Origin: Candidatus Nitrosymbiomonas proteolyticus
GTDB taxonomy: Bacteria > Armatimonadota > Fimbriimonadia > Fimbriimonadales > Fimbriimonadaceae
Assembly (NCBI GenBank): GCA_017347465.1
Contig: AP021858.1
Location: 1,692,472-1,756,471 of the forward strand
Length of the DNA stretch: 64,000 nucleotides
Direction of reading: 5' to 3'
Below, piece after piece: positions 18,288 to 27,383 of this stretch. The position numbers were made by a program, and so were the translations under genes. Positions within the stretch are counted from its first letter, which is position 1. Each line of letters begins with the position of its first letter. Under the pieces are notes generated by a model. It saw nothing but the letters and a program-made list of their open reading frames with translations, ran no database searches and was not told the origin of the DNA.

Positions 18288-18690
18288 GTACCTCGTTGTG
18301 GGTGGCTATGCGGTTATGTACTACACGGAACCCCGATACACGAAGGACCTATATATCGTTGTCGGAGTCTCAGAACTCGACATCGAGGGACTCTCAAGTG
18401 CTCTGGCGGAGTTCGGATACCCCTTGACCGAGTCACAGGTCGAACAGTGGAGGGAGCCTGACAGGATGATCACCTTGGGCGTGCCACCTTCCCGCATCGT
18501 CCTTTTGAACCAGTTAGCTGGAGTCGATTTTGAGGCCGCCTGGGAAAGGAGGCAGACCGTAAATGTCGGCGGCCAAAGCGTATCGTTCGTATCCTCGGAC
18601 GACCTTATTCTGGCCAAACGGGCCGCGGGTCGTCCCCAAGACCATCTGGACTTGCCGAAGCTGGAGCAAGCGGCAAAGCGGCAGAGATGA
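18235..18690 (+). CDS. nucleotidyltransferase-fold protein with altered catalytic motif
   Basis: This 151-residue protein belongs to the small DUF6036/AbiEii-like nucleotidyltransferase group. It has VVGGYAVMYYTEPRYTKDL near residues 21-39 and the C-terminal DDLILAKRAAGRPQDHLDL. Family members normally have TKDLD at the catalytic DxD; here the second Asp is Tyr40 (codon TAT at 18352-18354), a one-base change from GAT. The enzyme may therefore be inactive or weakly active. It overlaps the small partner gene, and the two probably form one functional unit. Confidence 0.7.
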   Translation: MNSDFKELLSLLEKHRVRYLVVGGYAVMYYTEPRYTKDLYIVVGVSELDIEGLSSALAEFGYPLTESQVEQWREPDRMITLGVPPSRIVLLNQLAGVDFEAAWERRQTVNVGGQSVSFVSSDDLILAKRAAGRPQDHLDLPKLEQAAKRQR

Positions 18691-18811
18691 ACTGCGCGAT
18701 CCGCAATTCGTAAAGGCTCCACCCCTTAGGCGGAGTCAACAACGTCGCCCCATGGCTCGCGCGAGAGACTTCTGCGAGGTTCCAAAGTAGCTCGCCGTCG
18801 AGAGGCTGAGG

Positions 18812-18887
18812 TGGTGGAGATTACGGGATTCGAACCCGTGACCTCTTCCATGCCATGGAAGCGCTCTCCCAACTGAGCTAAATCCCC
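18812..18887 (-). tRNA. tRNA-Ala (anticodon GGC)
   Basis: This 76-nt gene includes an encoded 3' CCA. The acceptor stem GGGGATT/AATCTCC contains G3-U70, the main identity element for alanyl-tRNA synthetase. The D stem is GCTC/GAGC, and the anticodon stem CTTCC/GGAAG encloses the loop ATGGCAT. The T arm has GGTTCGAATCC. It reads GCC codons, suitable for this GC-rich genome. Confidence 0.96.
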
Positions 18888-18951
18888 ACGCCGAAAGGAT
18901 TGTCGGCCTGCCGTAGCGACTTCGAGAGTCGGGCCAACGGGCCGAGACTGC

Positions 18952-18979
18952 ATTGTACCGCACGCCGCCCCTGGCCCAA
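18952..18979 (-). promoter_or_regulatory. putative promoter of tRNA-Ala
   Basis: On the minus strand TTGGGC (18974-18979) and TACAAT (18952-18957) are 16 bp apart, about 65 bp upstream of the tRNA 5' end. The -10 is good and the -35 is weak. Confidence 0.35.
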
Positions 18980-19028
18980 GTCGGGGGTCCCTATACCCCG
19001 AGAGAATCTGCTACCTTTGCAAGCGGCG

Positions 19029-20423
19029 ATGAAGCGCGGTCCCGAACCCAACCCTCTTGAAGCGATCCGGTCGCGGCTAGCGGCGTGCTTCGCGGGTTCC
19101 AACTTCGAGGGCGCTTTGTGGCTGGTCGGGGGGTGCGTTCGCGATCCGCTCCTCGGAAGACCCGAGCCGCTAGATGTGGATGTGGCGGTCTTGGGTTCAG
19201 CACTCGAAGCGGCGCAGGCCATGTGGGAGAAGGGCCATGCCAGGTACCCCCCCGTTCAATACCCGAGGTTTGGAACGGCCCGAATCGAGGTCCAAGGGGT
19301 CACGATCGAGTTCGCATCGACGCGAGCGGAGAGCTACAGCGAGGACTCTCGCAAGCCTGAAGTGCGCCCGGCCACCCTCGAAGAAGACGCCCAGCGAAGG
19401 GACTTCACCGTCAACGCCCTGTACCAGGACGTGTTTTCCGGCGAGCTCGTGGACCCCACAGGAGCTGGTCTTGCGGACCTGAAGGCGAGGGTCCTTCGGA
19501 CGCCCACAGACCCGGAGCTAACGTTCTCGGACGACCCGCTGAGAATGCTGCGCGCGATCCGTTTTCGGTGGTCGCTCGTGTTCGAGCCTGCGTCCGGTCT
19601 TTATGAGGCGATCGTCGCGAGCGCCCCGCGCCTCCAGATCATCAGCGGCGAGCGTATTCAAGAGGAACTGCTCAAGATGCTGGCGATTCCGGCGGCGTCC
19701 CTATGCCTCGAAGATTTGCGGCAGACAGGGTTGCTGGGGCAGTTTTGGAGCGAATTCTGCGCGCTCTCGGGCGTGGAGCAGGGCGACTATCACCATCTCG
19801 ACGCATGGGAGCACACCTTGGCCGTCCTCGATGCGGCCGATCCGGGCGATCCGATCCTGCGGCTGGCGGCGCTCTTCCACGACATCGCCAAGCCCCAGAC
19901 TCGGACCGTTGAACCGGACGGCAGGGTGAGGTTTCTCGGACACGAGACCGTGGGCGCGGAAATGGCGCGCGCGATGCTGAGGCGGCTGAAGTTTTCCAAC
20001 GAAGCAGTCGATGCCGTCTCGCTTCTGGTTCGCCACCACATGCGCCTTGCGCCGGGGCGAACTGTCTCTCAACCTGCGGCAAGGCGGCTCATCCGCGACA
20101 TCGGCGACGAATTGGAGCGGCTTCTCGACCTGATTGAGGCCGACCGCAAGGGACATAAGCCTGGGGTAGCGGGGGTCGATGTCGAGGAGGTTCGCGCATC
20201 GGTCGAGAGGGTCGCCCGCGAAACGCCCCGCGAGAAAATCGTGAGCCCGCTCGATGGCGAGAAGATCATGCAACTCACCGGGCTGACCGAGGGTCCCTCG
20301 GTCGGGAGGATCAAGCTCTACTTGGAAGAGGCGGTCATCGAAGGTCGGCTGGCGCCCGGGGACGAATCCGCCGCGGAGCAGATGATCCCTGACGCCTTGA
20401 AATGGGCCCAGAAAGAACCGTAG
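19029..20423 (+). CDS. tRNA nucleotidyltransferase/poly(A) polymerase family with HD domain
   Basis: This class II CCA-adding-type enzyme has 464 residues. The head domain has LVGGCVRDPLLGRPEPLDVD, the polymerase motif with the metal-binding DxD. RRDFTVNALYQD and DDPLRMLRAIRFRWSL belong to the nucleotide- and RNA-binding parts. A C-terminal HD domain contains LAALFHDIAKPQTR, as in enzymes with additional phosphatase or phosphodiesterase activity. It repairs or completes tRNA 3' CCA ends, although both tRNAs here already encode CCA. ATG 19029 begins the conserved part. Confidence 0.9.
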   Translation: MKRGPEPNPLEAIRSRLAACFAGSNFEGALWLVGGCVRDPLLGRPEPLDVDVAVLGSALEAAQAMWEKGHARYPPVQYPRFGTARIEVQGVTIEFASTRAESYSEDSRKPEVRPATLEEDAQRRDFTVNALYQDVFSGELVDPTGAGLADLKARVLRTPTDPELTFSDDPLRMLRAIRFRWSLVFEPASGLYEAIVASAPRLQIISGERIQEELLKMLAIPAASLCLEDLRQTGLLGQFWSEFCALSGVEQGDYHHLDAWEHTLAVLDAADPGDPILRLAALFHDIAKPQTRTVEPDGRVRFLGHETVGAEMARAMLRRLKFSNEAVDAVSLLVRHHMRLAPGRTVSQPAARRLIRDIGDELERLLDLIEADRKGHKPGVAGVDVEEVRASVERVARETPREKIVSPLDGEKIMQLTGLTEGPSVGRIKLYLEEAVIEGRLAPGDESAAEQMIPDALKWAQKEP

Positions 20424-20428
20424 CGATC

Positions 20429-22723
20429 TCAATCGGGGGAGCCAAGCGCGTACTCGATCATGCGCCTCAAGAGGGCAGCCCCCGCAGGGTTTCTTCCGAC
20501 TCCGATCGGCTGAGTTCCCAGGCCACCGAAGGGGCGGAGCGTGGTGAAGATCGAACGATGTGACTCGCCGCGAACTTCCACCATGACCGCCTCCTCCTTG
20601 TAGCTTCGTAAGTCGATCCTTCTCAGCAAGACCTCAACGGTTCCCCATCGACGCAAGCTCTCGACGAACTCGTCCTTGAGTACGCTGTCGGCGGAAACAG
20701 GCAGAAGCCGCTCCCAAGGGTAGTCGTAGCGGCCCCGCGCGCCCAGAGGCCCCCAAAACCCCGAATCGAACTCGTGGGCGCACTCTCTCCAAAACGGCGC
20801 ACCTTTCGTTTCGGGGCCCGTGAAAAAGGCGATTAGGGCGCCCGATGCTTCCAGACTCCGGACCGTATCCTGAGTGAATCGATAGTGAATCTCGACGTTG
20901 CGCTCGCCTGAGCCGATGCTCTGGGGACCTTCACAAGGGTCCAGACTCAGAAAGCCCGTTCTCTCTTCATCAGTGAGCGCGGGGTGGACCCAAAAGGGGA
21001 CCTCGAGCCGAGTTTCGGCGAAGTCGAAGATCGCCAGATATCGACCTGGAAGCTCTATCCAACACGCGATTGCGCCGACCTCGGTGGCGCGATGGGGATC
21101 GGTGGCGACAGGCGGACGGATGGCTTGGTGCAACGTTTCGCCCTGAGGACCCATGATGCGGCAAGCGAGCGAGGCCTCTGTTCTACTTCCGTGGAACCCG
21201 ACTCGAAAATGCATGGTTGCAGCGTAATGATTGTACGGATCGATCCAACCGGGGCGGTTGCCTCCATGAATCCAAGGCGGCCGGCGAGAGGGCAAGAGCA
21301 AGAGGCGGTTCTCCCGATTCCAGTCCAAGTCCGAAGGCGAGAATTTGTCCTGATCGAAGTCGTCGAACATTCCCGCTGTCGAAATCGGCGTGTCGCGAAG
21401 TCCGGTGACCACGTAGCCCGCGACATCGGGGCATCGGCGCATCGCATCGGCCGCTTCGCGGCGGAGGAAACGAGCCCTGTCGTAGGAGGCCAGGAGAAGC
21501 TCGGCCGAATCGCTACCCTTCGGATCTACCGCGAACCTCGAAGTCTGCAAGTACGCGGGCAGATCATGAACCCAGCGAACCCCTGGATCGTTGAGCCTGG
21601 GGTCCGGGCTGGCCCAATACGGGGCGGCATCGCGGAGCTTGGCAAGGTCGCGGTGCGTGTCGGCGTCGTTGGTCTCTCCGAGAAGGATCGGCTTCGGGAG
21701 GCGTCCCCAGTTCGAGAGAGACTGGAGGACGGGTTCGAAAAAGGGGAGGTCGCAGTACGGGTGGAAGTCGGCGAAATCGCCAAACTCCACGAGTTCGCCT
21801 CCGTACATTTCCGACCCTCCGGAGTTGTCCTTGACGAGCGGACATCCGGTGAGTTGCTTCACCCTCTCGTACAACCTCCTGCGGAACTCCGCCGAGGTCG
21901 AAGAACTCAGCTCGCAGCCACAGGTCCAAGCGATTACGTTGGAGAAATGCCGGTATTGCCGCACGATGGCTTCGAGTTCGCGAAGAATCTGCTCCTGGTC
22001 CGAAGGGGTCGGCGACGGGTCCCATAAAGGCAACTCGATCCACGCGAACATACCTTCTTCTTCGAGGATTTCGAGCATTCGCCGTCGGGGAACCCACAAG
22101 CAGAATTTGTACAAGTTGAACCCGAGTTCCTTGAGGCGGCGGACCTCAGTGCGGAAGAGATCATCGGGTGGGTTGGGATGGCCGATCGAAGAATACCAAC
22201 CCCACGACAGGGCTCCCCGAACGTAAAACGGCTCTCCATCGACGAAGAGCCTGTTGCCTTCGACGGCCACACGGGGCTCAGGAGGGGGGCCGACAGAAAG
22301 GAGATTGGGGTTGGCGTCAGAAAGAAAGGCCCCTCCATATAGCCCCCCAAAGGTGTGGAACACGAACGGGAGAAAACCGCTGGCGACGGACCGAACCGGA
22401 TAGGTTGGCCCCCCGTTCTTGACGACTTCGACCTCGACCGCGACGCTCGTTCCGATCCATGGAGTGAGGTCGATCGAAAACGAATCCCAGATGCCTTTAT
22501 GGTGGCAAGCTACGCTCCCCTCGATTCGGACTTCGGCCGCGTAGCTAACCCCATCGAGCACCAACCAGCACGGGCGATCGGGGACCTTCAGAGCGGTTCG
22601 GTAGGTTGCCGGTCCTTCCCACCGAACGTCGGCTTCTTGCCCCCAGGCGTGGGGGAGGGTCACAGGAGTCGGCCCGCTGCCGTAATCGACCGTCCAGCCA
22701 TCCGCGATCCAAGTCCGATCCAT
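20429..22723 (-). CDS. glycoside hydrolase family 2-like protein
   Basis: This protein of 764 residues has an N-terminal jelly-roll sugar-binding domain (VTLPHAWG, then VLDGVSYAAEVRIEGS and HKGIWDSFSIDLTPWIG). A TIM-barrel follows, containing VDGEPFYVRGALSWGWYSSI. The probable acid/base is Glu271 in AWTCGCELSS and the nucleophile Glu350 in PILLGETND. In clan GH-A the residue before the acid/base is usually Asn; here it is Cys. There is no signal peptide from ATG 22723. A long C-terminal region is unrelated to the core and may hold accessory domains. Substrate unknown; beta-galactosides, mannosides and glucuronides are all possible. Confidence 0.75.
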   Translation of the reverse strand: MDRTWIADGWTVDYGSGPTPVTLPHAWGQEADVRWEGPATYRTALKVPDRPCWLVLDGVSYAAEVRIEGSVACHHKGIWDSFSIDLTPWIGTSVAVEVEVVKNGGPTYPVRSVASGFLPFVFHTFGGLYGGAFLSDANPNLLSVGPPPEPRVAVEGNRLFVDGEPFYVRGALSWGWYSSIGHPNPPDDLFRTEVRRLKELGFNLYKFCLWVPRRRMLEILEEEGMFAWIELPLWDPSPTPSDQEQILRELEAIVRQYRHFSNVIAWTCGCELSSSTSAEFRRRLYERVKQLTGCPLVKDNSGGSEMYGGELVEFGDFADFHPYCDLPFFEPVLQSLSNWGRLPKPILLGETNDADTHRDLAKLRDAAPYWASPDPRLNDPGVRWVHDLPAYLQTSRFAVDPKGSDSAELLLASYDRARFLRREAADAMRRCPDVAGYVVTGLRDTPISTAGMFDDFDQDKFSPSDLDWNRENRLLLLPSRRPPWIHGGNRPGWIDPYNHYAATMHFRVGFHGSRTEASLACRIMGPQGETLHQAIRPPVATDPHRATEVGAIACWIELPGRYLAIFDFAETRLEVPFWVHPALTDEERTGFLSLDPCEGPQSIGSGERNVEIHYRFTQDTVRSLEASGALIAFFTGPETKGAPFWRECAHEFDSGFWGPLGARGRYDYPWERLLPVSADSVLKDEFVESLRRWGTVEVLLRRIDLRSYKEEAVMVEVRGESHRSIFTTLRPFGGLGTQPIGVGRNPAGAALLRRMIEYALGSPD

Positions 22724-22845
22724 GTCGTTGCGATTCTCGCACAAAGCGGCTGATGCGCGGAGGTTGCGAACTTCAGGGGCCCTATTGAACGTATCTATGG
22801 GCGTGCCCGACGGTCTAATGGGTACTCCAGGAGGAAAGACAGTAA

Positions 22846-23796
22846 ATGGAATTGGCATTCGTAGCCTCGCTTATCGCCTCGACCCTTATTCAAGCGCCGA
22901 GCGTGCAGGTCCAGGCAGTGAAGACCGTTCAGGGAGTAAGGCCCGTCGCAGTCTGCGCGGCGCCTAAGGGCTCTCTCTTCGCCGCCTCGCTCGAGGACCG
23001 CACCGTGTGCATCTTCGACGCCTCCAACCGCAATCTCATCCGCAAGTTTGAAGGCCACCCGCAGCCCGCTTATGCGGTCGCGTATTCGCCGAATGGCAAG
23101 CTGCTCGCCTCTGGCGACGAATCGGGCAGGATCATGATTTGGGATGTTTCCGCCAACAAGAAACTCGCGGAAATCCGGCCCCACACTCGCGGGGTGCAAG
23201 AGGTGAGCTTCAGCCGGGACAGCAAGAGGATCATGAGCACCGGCAAGGACGACTTCATTTACGTTCATGAGGTCAGTACGAAGAAGAAGCTCAAGGCTCT
23301 GCCGGGCAACGGCGCGAACTGGTTCAGCGCCCGGTTCTTGCCTCACGTCGAAGGCTACAGCGTGGGAACTCTCGGCAGCGGAGCGACGATTTACGCGGGC
23401 GCGAACGCTATCAAACTCTCCGGCGTTCACGAAGGGAACTCGGTGTTCGATGTCGATGTTTCGGGCGTATCGTCGAGGGCCGTGACCGCGGGTCGAGACG
23501 GCAACGCGGCGATCTGGGACGCCAAGTCGGGCAAGAAGATTCAGCTACTCCGAGGGCACTCCGACTGGGTCGTGCGGTCTCGATTCTCGCCGAGCGGCAA
23601 ACTCGTAGCGACGAGTTCTTCGGATCGAACGGTCCGAGTGTGGGACCTCAAGAGCTTCACGGCGGTAAAGACGATCTCGGACCAGTCCGCCGTGGGCGCG
23701 CCGATCTGCTTTACGGCGGACGGGAAGTTCCTGATCACGGCGACCCTCGATGACTTCCTTCAAATCCACTCGGTGACCCCGCCCGCGATCAAGTGA
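22846..23796 (+). CDS. secreted WD40-repeat protein
   Basis: This 316-residue protein starts with a signal-like hydrophobic stretch and is preceded by a strong AGGAGG at 22829-22834. At least six WD repeats form a beta-propeller, for example GHPQPAYAVAYSPNGKLLAS followed by IMIWDVSANKK, and HSDWVVRSRFSPSGKLVATS followed by RVWDLKS. Such propellers are scaffolds for protein contacts and have no catalytic residues. Seven blades would be expected if the ends pair up. It is divergent from the GH2-like gene, and a partner is not evident. Confidence 0.85.
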   Translation: MELAFVASLIASTLIQAPSVQVQAVKTVQGVRPVAVCAAPKGSLFAASLEDRTVCIFDASNRNLIRKFEGHPQPAYAVAYSPNGKLLASGDESGRIMIWDVSANKKLAEIRPHTRGVQEVSFSRDSKRIMSTGKDDFIYVHEVSTKKKLKALPGNGANWFSARFLPHVEGYSVGTLGSGATIYAGANAIKLSGVHEGNSVFDVDVSGVSSRAVTAGRDGNAAIWDAKSGKKIQLLRGHSDWVVRSRFSPSGKLVATSSSDRTVRVWDLKSFTAVKTISDQSAVGAPICFTADGKFLITATLDDFLQIHSVTPPAIK

Positions 23797-23803
23797 AGGG
23801 TTT

Positions 23804-23829
23804 AGGGCCGCTTCCTGAGTGGCGGCCCT
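23804..23829. terminator. hairpin between convergent genes
   Basis: AGGGCCGC at 23804-23811 pairs perfectly with GCGGCCCT at 23822-23829 across a 10-nt loop. It sits between the ends of the WD40 and dienelactone hydrolase genes and could stop transcription in both directions. It lacks a good T-run, so intrinsic termination is uncertain. Confidence 0.45.
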
Positions 23830-23853
23830 GAATCAGCCTTGGGGAAGTCGCCG

Positions 23854-24702
23854 TTAGAAGGAGGACTTCAGCAGGTCGAGCCAATCCTTCCAGCAAGCGT
23901 CGTGCGCGGCTTTGTTGGCTGGGTTTGAATTCGGGTCCGCGCCGGCTCTCAAGAACCCGTGTCCCGCGCCGTCGTAGATCTTCGCCACGAACTTCTTGCT
24001 CGCCGACTTCATCAGTGACTCGGTTTCCGGGATCGTGGCGTTCACTCTCGCGTCATTTTCGCCATAGAAGCCGTAAACGGGGCAAGCGATCCTTTCCACA
24101 GCCTTAGCGTCGGTCGGCCCTGTCCCGTAGAACACGAAAGCTACCGAAAGGTCGGAGCGGCTCGAGGCAAAGCGGAAACTCTGAGTGCCGCCCCAACAGA
24201 AACCGGCGACGGCGATCTTGCCGTTCGCCGCGGGAAGAGCCTTCACGTAGTTCGCCGTTGCATCGAGGTCCGCAGTGACTTGGTCGGCGGGCAGGCTGGT
24301 CACGGCCTCGCGGATTGCGGATGAATCGGCGAAGTCCTTGGTGCGACCTCCTCCAGGCGCCAACCCGGTGAGCATGTCGGGAGCAATCGCGATGTACCCT
24401 TCCGCGGCCAGACGGTCCGCCACGCTCATGATCCAGTCAGATAGCCCATAGATCTCGTGAATGACGATCACCGCGGGGGCCTTGTCGCTGACCTCAGGGT
24501 AGACCACAAACGACTTCACTTCGCGGTCCCCGTGCTTGATCGAAACCCATTCCTGGTGGCGCGGCGAGGATTCGACCTGCCGCTTGGCCCAGTCCTGGTT
24601 TTCGTCGTTGCCGTGGCTCGCGTGAGCGTCGGCAAGGTGGCCGATCTTCCCGCATCCTCCGGCGATCAAGGCGGCGCATAGAATCAAAAAGGCGATCTTC
24701 AT
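23854..24702 (-). CDS. dienelactone hydrolase family lipoprotein
   Basis: This 282-residue alpha/beta hydrolase has a lipoprotein signal (ILCAALIAGGCGK) when started at ATG 24702, which follows a GGGAGAAGG Shine-Dalgarno. The nucleophile is Cys in VAGFCWGG. The Asp is probably in GFYGENDARV and the His in DGAGHGFLR, the triad of the dienelactone hydrolase family. IVIHEIYGLSDWIMSVADRL is the family's conserved N-terminal strand and helix. Lactone or ester substrates are unknown. It would sit in the cell envelope. Confidence 0.88.
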   Translation of the reverse strand: MKIAFLILCAALIAGGCGKIGHLADAHASHGNDENQDWAKRQVESSPRHQEWVSIKHGDREVKSFVVYPEVSDKAPAVIVIHEIYGLSDWIMSVADRLAAEGYIAIAPDMLTGLAPGGGRTKDFADSSAIREAVTSLPADQVTADLDATANYVKALPAANGKIAVAGFCWGGTQSFRFASSRSDLSVAFVFYGTGPTDAKAVERIACPVYGFYGENDARVNATIPETESLMKSASKKFVAKIYDGAGHGFLRAGADPNSNPANKAAHDACWKDWLDLLKSSF

Positions 24703-24779
24703 GTTCCTTCTCCCTCCAATGTCGTTCAAGTCTGCATACGATGCGGGGAGTTCGGAGATCGTCATTCTGACCTTTACCC

Positions 24780-24810
24780 TTGACACCGCCAACCCGAACG
24801 GGCCAACAAT
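24780..24810 (+). promoter_or_regulatory. putative promoter of M3 peptidase gene
   Basis: A perfect -35 TTGACA (24780-24785) and a -10-like AACAAT (24805-24810) are separated by 19 bp. The -10 ends 5 nt before the ATG at 24816, so the message would be leaderless. Confidence 0.45.
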
Positions 24811-24815
24811 CTGCA

Positions 24816-26831
24816 ATGCGACTACCGAGCGGAAAACTCTTCCTGATCGCCCTCTGCGCCCTCACGAGCGTCCTTGCCATCGGACAGGCGCCTCAAAACG
24901 TGGTCGATGCGCTCAAGGCGGCCGACAAGTCGATCGACGAAATCGCAGCTATTCCGGCCGACCAGCGAACGTTCGACAACACTCTGGGCGCGTTCGACTG
25001 GGTTCTCGCCAAGGTCGATATCGACACTTCGCTGACGGTATTCATGCAGTTTGTCTCGCCGAACGCCGAGCAACGAGCCTCCGCGCGGGCGGCCGACGAA
25101 CTTGTAAGCGAGTGGTTCATTGGGGTGACGAAGCGCGAAGACCTCTACCGCGCGATCAAGGAGTTCGCAGACAAAAAGCCGAGCCTGGAACCGGACCAAC
25201 AGCGGCTGCTCGACCACACCCTCCGGGACTACAAGCGTGCCGGAATGATGTTGACGCCCGAAAACCGAGCGCGGCTCCAAGAGATCGAGGTCGAACTCAG
25301 CAAACTCAGCATCGAATTCGATACCAATATCGCCGAAGACCCGACCAAGCTCTTCTTCACCAAGGACGAACTGAAGGGCGTGCCCGAATCCGTCCTGGGA
25401 CGGCTCTCTCAATCGCGCGGCCTCTACATGATCGGGATGGACGGGCCGACCTATGGCGCCCTTCAGGAGCACTGCGAAGTTGCGCTCACCCGGCAGAAGG
25501 CGTGGATGGCCCACAAGCGCAGGGCAGCCAAAAACGTGGCGCTCATCGAGAAGATCATCAAGCTGCGGGACGAAGCGTCCGACCTGCTCGGATACGCCAA
25601 TCGTGTGGACTATGAGATCGAAACCCGCATGGCAGAGAACTCGAAGGCGGTCGCGGAGTTCTATGCCGGCCTGCGCCCACTCGTTCGCAAGAAGGCGATT
25701 CAGGACATGGCAGAGTTCACCGCCGCCAAGCGGAGCCATCTGGGCGACTACGCCGCGCGACTCAACATTTGGGATTATTCGTTTTACAAGAACAAGCTCC
25801 TGAAGGAGAGGTATGCGGTGGATTCCGAAAAGGTCGCCGAGTTCTTCCCGATGGAAGCCGTCGTGAAGGGGCTTTTCGACATCACCTCCCAACTCTATGG
25901 CATCGAATATCGCGACGTCACGGCAAGCGCCAAGGACCTCGGGTTGCCGCTTTGGCACGAGGATGTGCGGCTCTACGAGATCTACGACACCGCAACGAAA
26001 GAGCTTCTTGGCAGGATGTACACCGACCTGTATCCTAGGGACAACAAGTACAACCATGCGGCGTGTTGGGGGCTCCAGCCCAGACGGGTTCTGCCGAACG
26101 GAACCGTCCAGAAACCGCTAACCGCGCTTGTCTGCAACTTCACCAAACCCACCGCCGACAGGCCCTCCCTGTTGCCTCACGACGAGGTCGAGACGTTCTT
26201 TCACGAGTTTGGACACGGGCTTCACAACGTCCTCACCCAAGTCCGCTACGCGTCGTTCTCGGGAGCCTCGGTCGAGCGCGACTTCGTCGAAGCGCCCTCG
26301 CAGATGATGGAGAACTGGGTTTGGAACAAAGAGGTCCTCGCCAAGTTCTCGCGCCATTACCAGACCGGCGCGCCGTTGCCCGATGCGCTACTCGACGGGA
26401 TGCTGAAGGCTCGAAGGTTGGGAAGCGGTATCGAAACGGAGTTCCAGTTCTTCCTCGGCCAGATGGACCAAGCGTTCCACACAAATCCGACGGGTAGCGT
26501 CGATACGACGGCCACGATGATGGACGTGTTTTCGACGACGATGCTGTACGAACCCGTGCCTCTCAGCTTCTATCACGCCTCGTTTGGACACCTGACCGGC
26601 TACCAAGGCGCGTACTACGGCTATATGTGGTCGCTCGTTTACGCCCAGGACATGTTCCAACGGTTCGAGGAGCTTGGAGTCCTGAGCCCCGAGGCAGGGA
26701 AGTACTATCGCGACAAGGTGTTGGGCCGCGGAGGGTCGATGGATGCGATCGCCATGCTGGTCGATTATCTCGGTCGGGAGCCCAAGATGGATGCCTTTCT
26801 GAAGCATCTGGGTTTGTCCGGAGACAAGTAG
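24816..26831 (+). CDS. secreted M3-family zinc oligopeptidase
   Basis: This protein of 671 residues has a signal-like N-terminus (LFLIALCALTSVLAIGQ). The M3 zinc motif is FHEFGHGLH, with His463, Glu464 and His467; a downstream Glu should complete the site. The long helical N-terminal half and motifs such as GRMYTDLYPRDNKYNHAACW match thimet oligopeptidase/peptidyl-dipeptidase Dcp. Family members cut short peptides inside a deep channel. The start is ATG 24816; an upstream in-frame ATG at 24780 lies on the -35 box. Confidence 0.93.
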   Translation: MRLPSGKLFLIALCALTSVLAIGQAPQNVVDALKAADKSIDEIAAIPADQRTFDNTLGAFDWVLAKVDIDTSLTVFMQFVSPNAEQRASARAADELVSEWFIGVTKREDLYRAIKEFADKKPSLEPDQQRLLDHTLRDYKRAGMMLTPENRARLQEIEVELSKLSIEFDTNIAEDPTKLFFTKDELKGVPESVLGRLSQSRGLYMIGMDGPTYGALQEHCEVALTRQKAWMAHKRRAAKNVALIEKIIKLRDEASDLLGYANRVDYEIETRMAENSKAVAEFYAGLRPLVRKKAIQDMAEFTAAKRSHLGDYAARLNIWDYSFYKNKLLKERYAVDSEKVAEFFPMEAVVKGLFDITSQLYGIEYRDVTASAKDLGLPLWHEDVRLYEIYDTATKELLGRMYTDLYPRDNKYNHAACWGLQPRRVLPNGTVQKPLTALVCNFTKPTADRPSLLPHDEVETFFHEFGHGLHNVLTQVRYASFSGASVERDFVEAPSQMMENWVWNKEVLAKFSRHYQTGAPLPDALLDGMLKARRLGSGIETEFQFFLGQMDQAFHTNPTGSVDTTATMMDVFSTTMLYEPVPLSFYHASFGHLTGYQGAYYGYMWSLVYAQDMFQRFEELGVLSPEAGKYYRDKVLGRGGSMDAIAMLVDYLGREPKMDAFLKHLGLSGDK

Positions 26832-26833
26832 CT

Positions 26834-27358
26834 TCAGTCGTTCGGGACGAACCTCAGGACTTCGCCGTTGATGCAGTAGCGAAGCCCTGTCGCGGTTTTT
26901 GGCGCGTCGTTGAACACGTGTCCCAAATGGCCGTCGCACCGCGCGCACAGCACTTCGGTTCGGATCATCCCGTAAGCGCGGTCGGTTTGAGTCCAAATCG
27001 CGTCCTTGGCAGCGGGTTGGAAGAAGCTCGGCCAGCCGGTGCCTGACTGGAACTTCGCATCGGAGCGGAATAGCTCAAGCTCGCAGCCCACGCAGAAGTA
27101 GGAACCTTCCTTTTTGTGGTCGTAGAGCGGGCTGCAGAAAGCCGCTTCCGTCCCCTTCTTTCGCAGAATGCGGTACTGCTCGGGCGTCAGCCTCTTCTGC
27201 CATTCCTCGTCCGTCCGAATGACCTTATCGGGTCGCTTGGGGCTTCCCGACGCTTCTTGTTGCTTGAGCGTGTCCATGTCGATTTCCCGGAGAGCCGCCA
27301 CGCTTACGAGCGCGAGACCGGCCAAAGCGTATGCGATCCAACTGGTGGTCATCCTCAA
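26834..27358 (-). CDS. msrB: peptide-methionine (R)-S-oxide reductase, membrane-anchored or exported
   Basis: This 174-residue enzyme reduces methionine-R-sulfoxide in proteins. A hydrophobic N-terminus (SWIAYALAGLALVSVAALR) suggests export or a membrane anchor. Zinc-binding pairs CVGC and CARC, GTGWPSFF, GHLGHVF and the catalytic Cys in GLRYCINGEVL are all present. The last motif usually reads RYCVNSASL, so the residues after the Cys are atypical. It converges on the M3 peptidase gene with a 2-bp gap. TAGGGT on the minus strand lies 8 nt before the start. Confidence 0.92.
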   Translation of the reverse strand: MRMTTSWIAYALAGLALVSVAALREIDMDTLKQQEASGSPKRPDKVIRTDEEWQKRLTPEQYRILRKKGTEAAFCSPLYDHKKEGSYFCVGCELELFRSDAKFQSGTGWPSFFQPAAKDAIWTQTDRAYGMIRTEVLCARCDGHLGHVFNDAPKTATGLRYCINGEVLRFVPND

Positions 27359-27383
27359 TCACCCTAACGCGGTCGGGGCCGCC

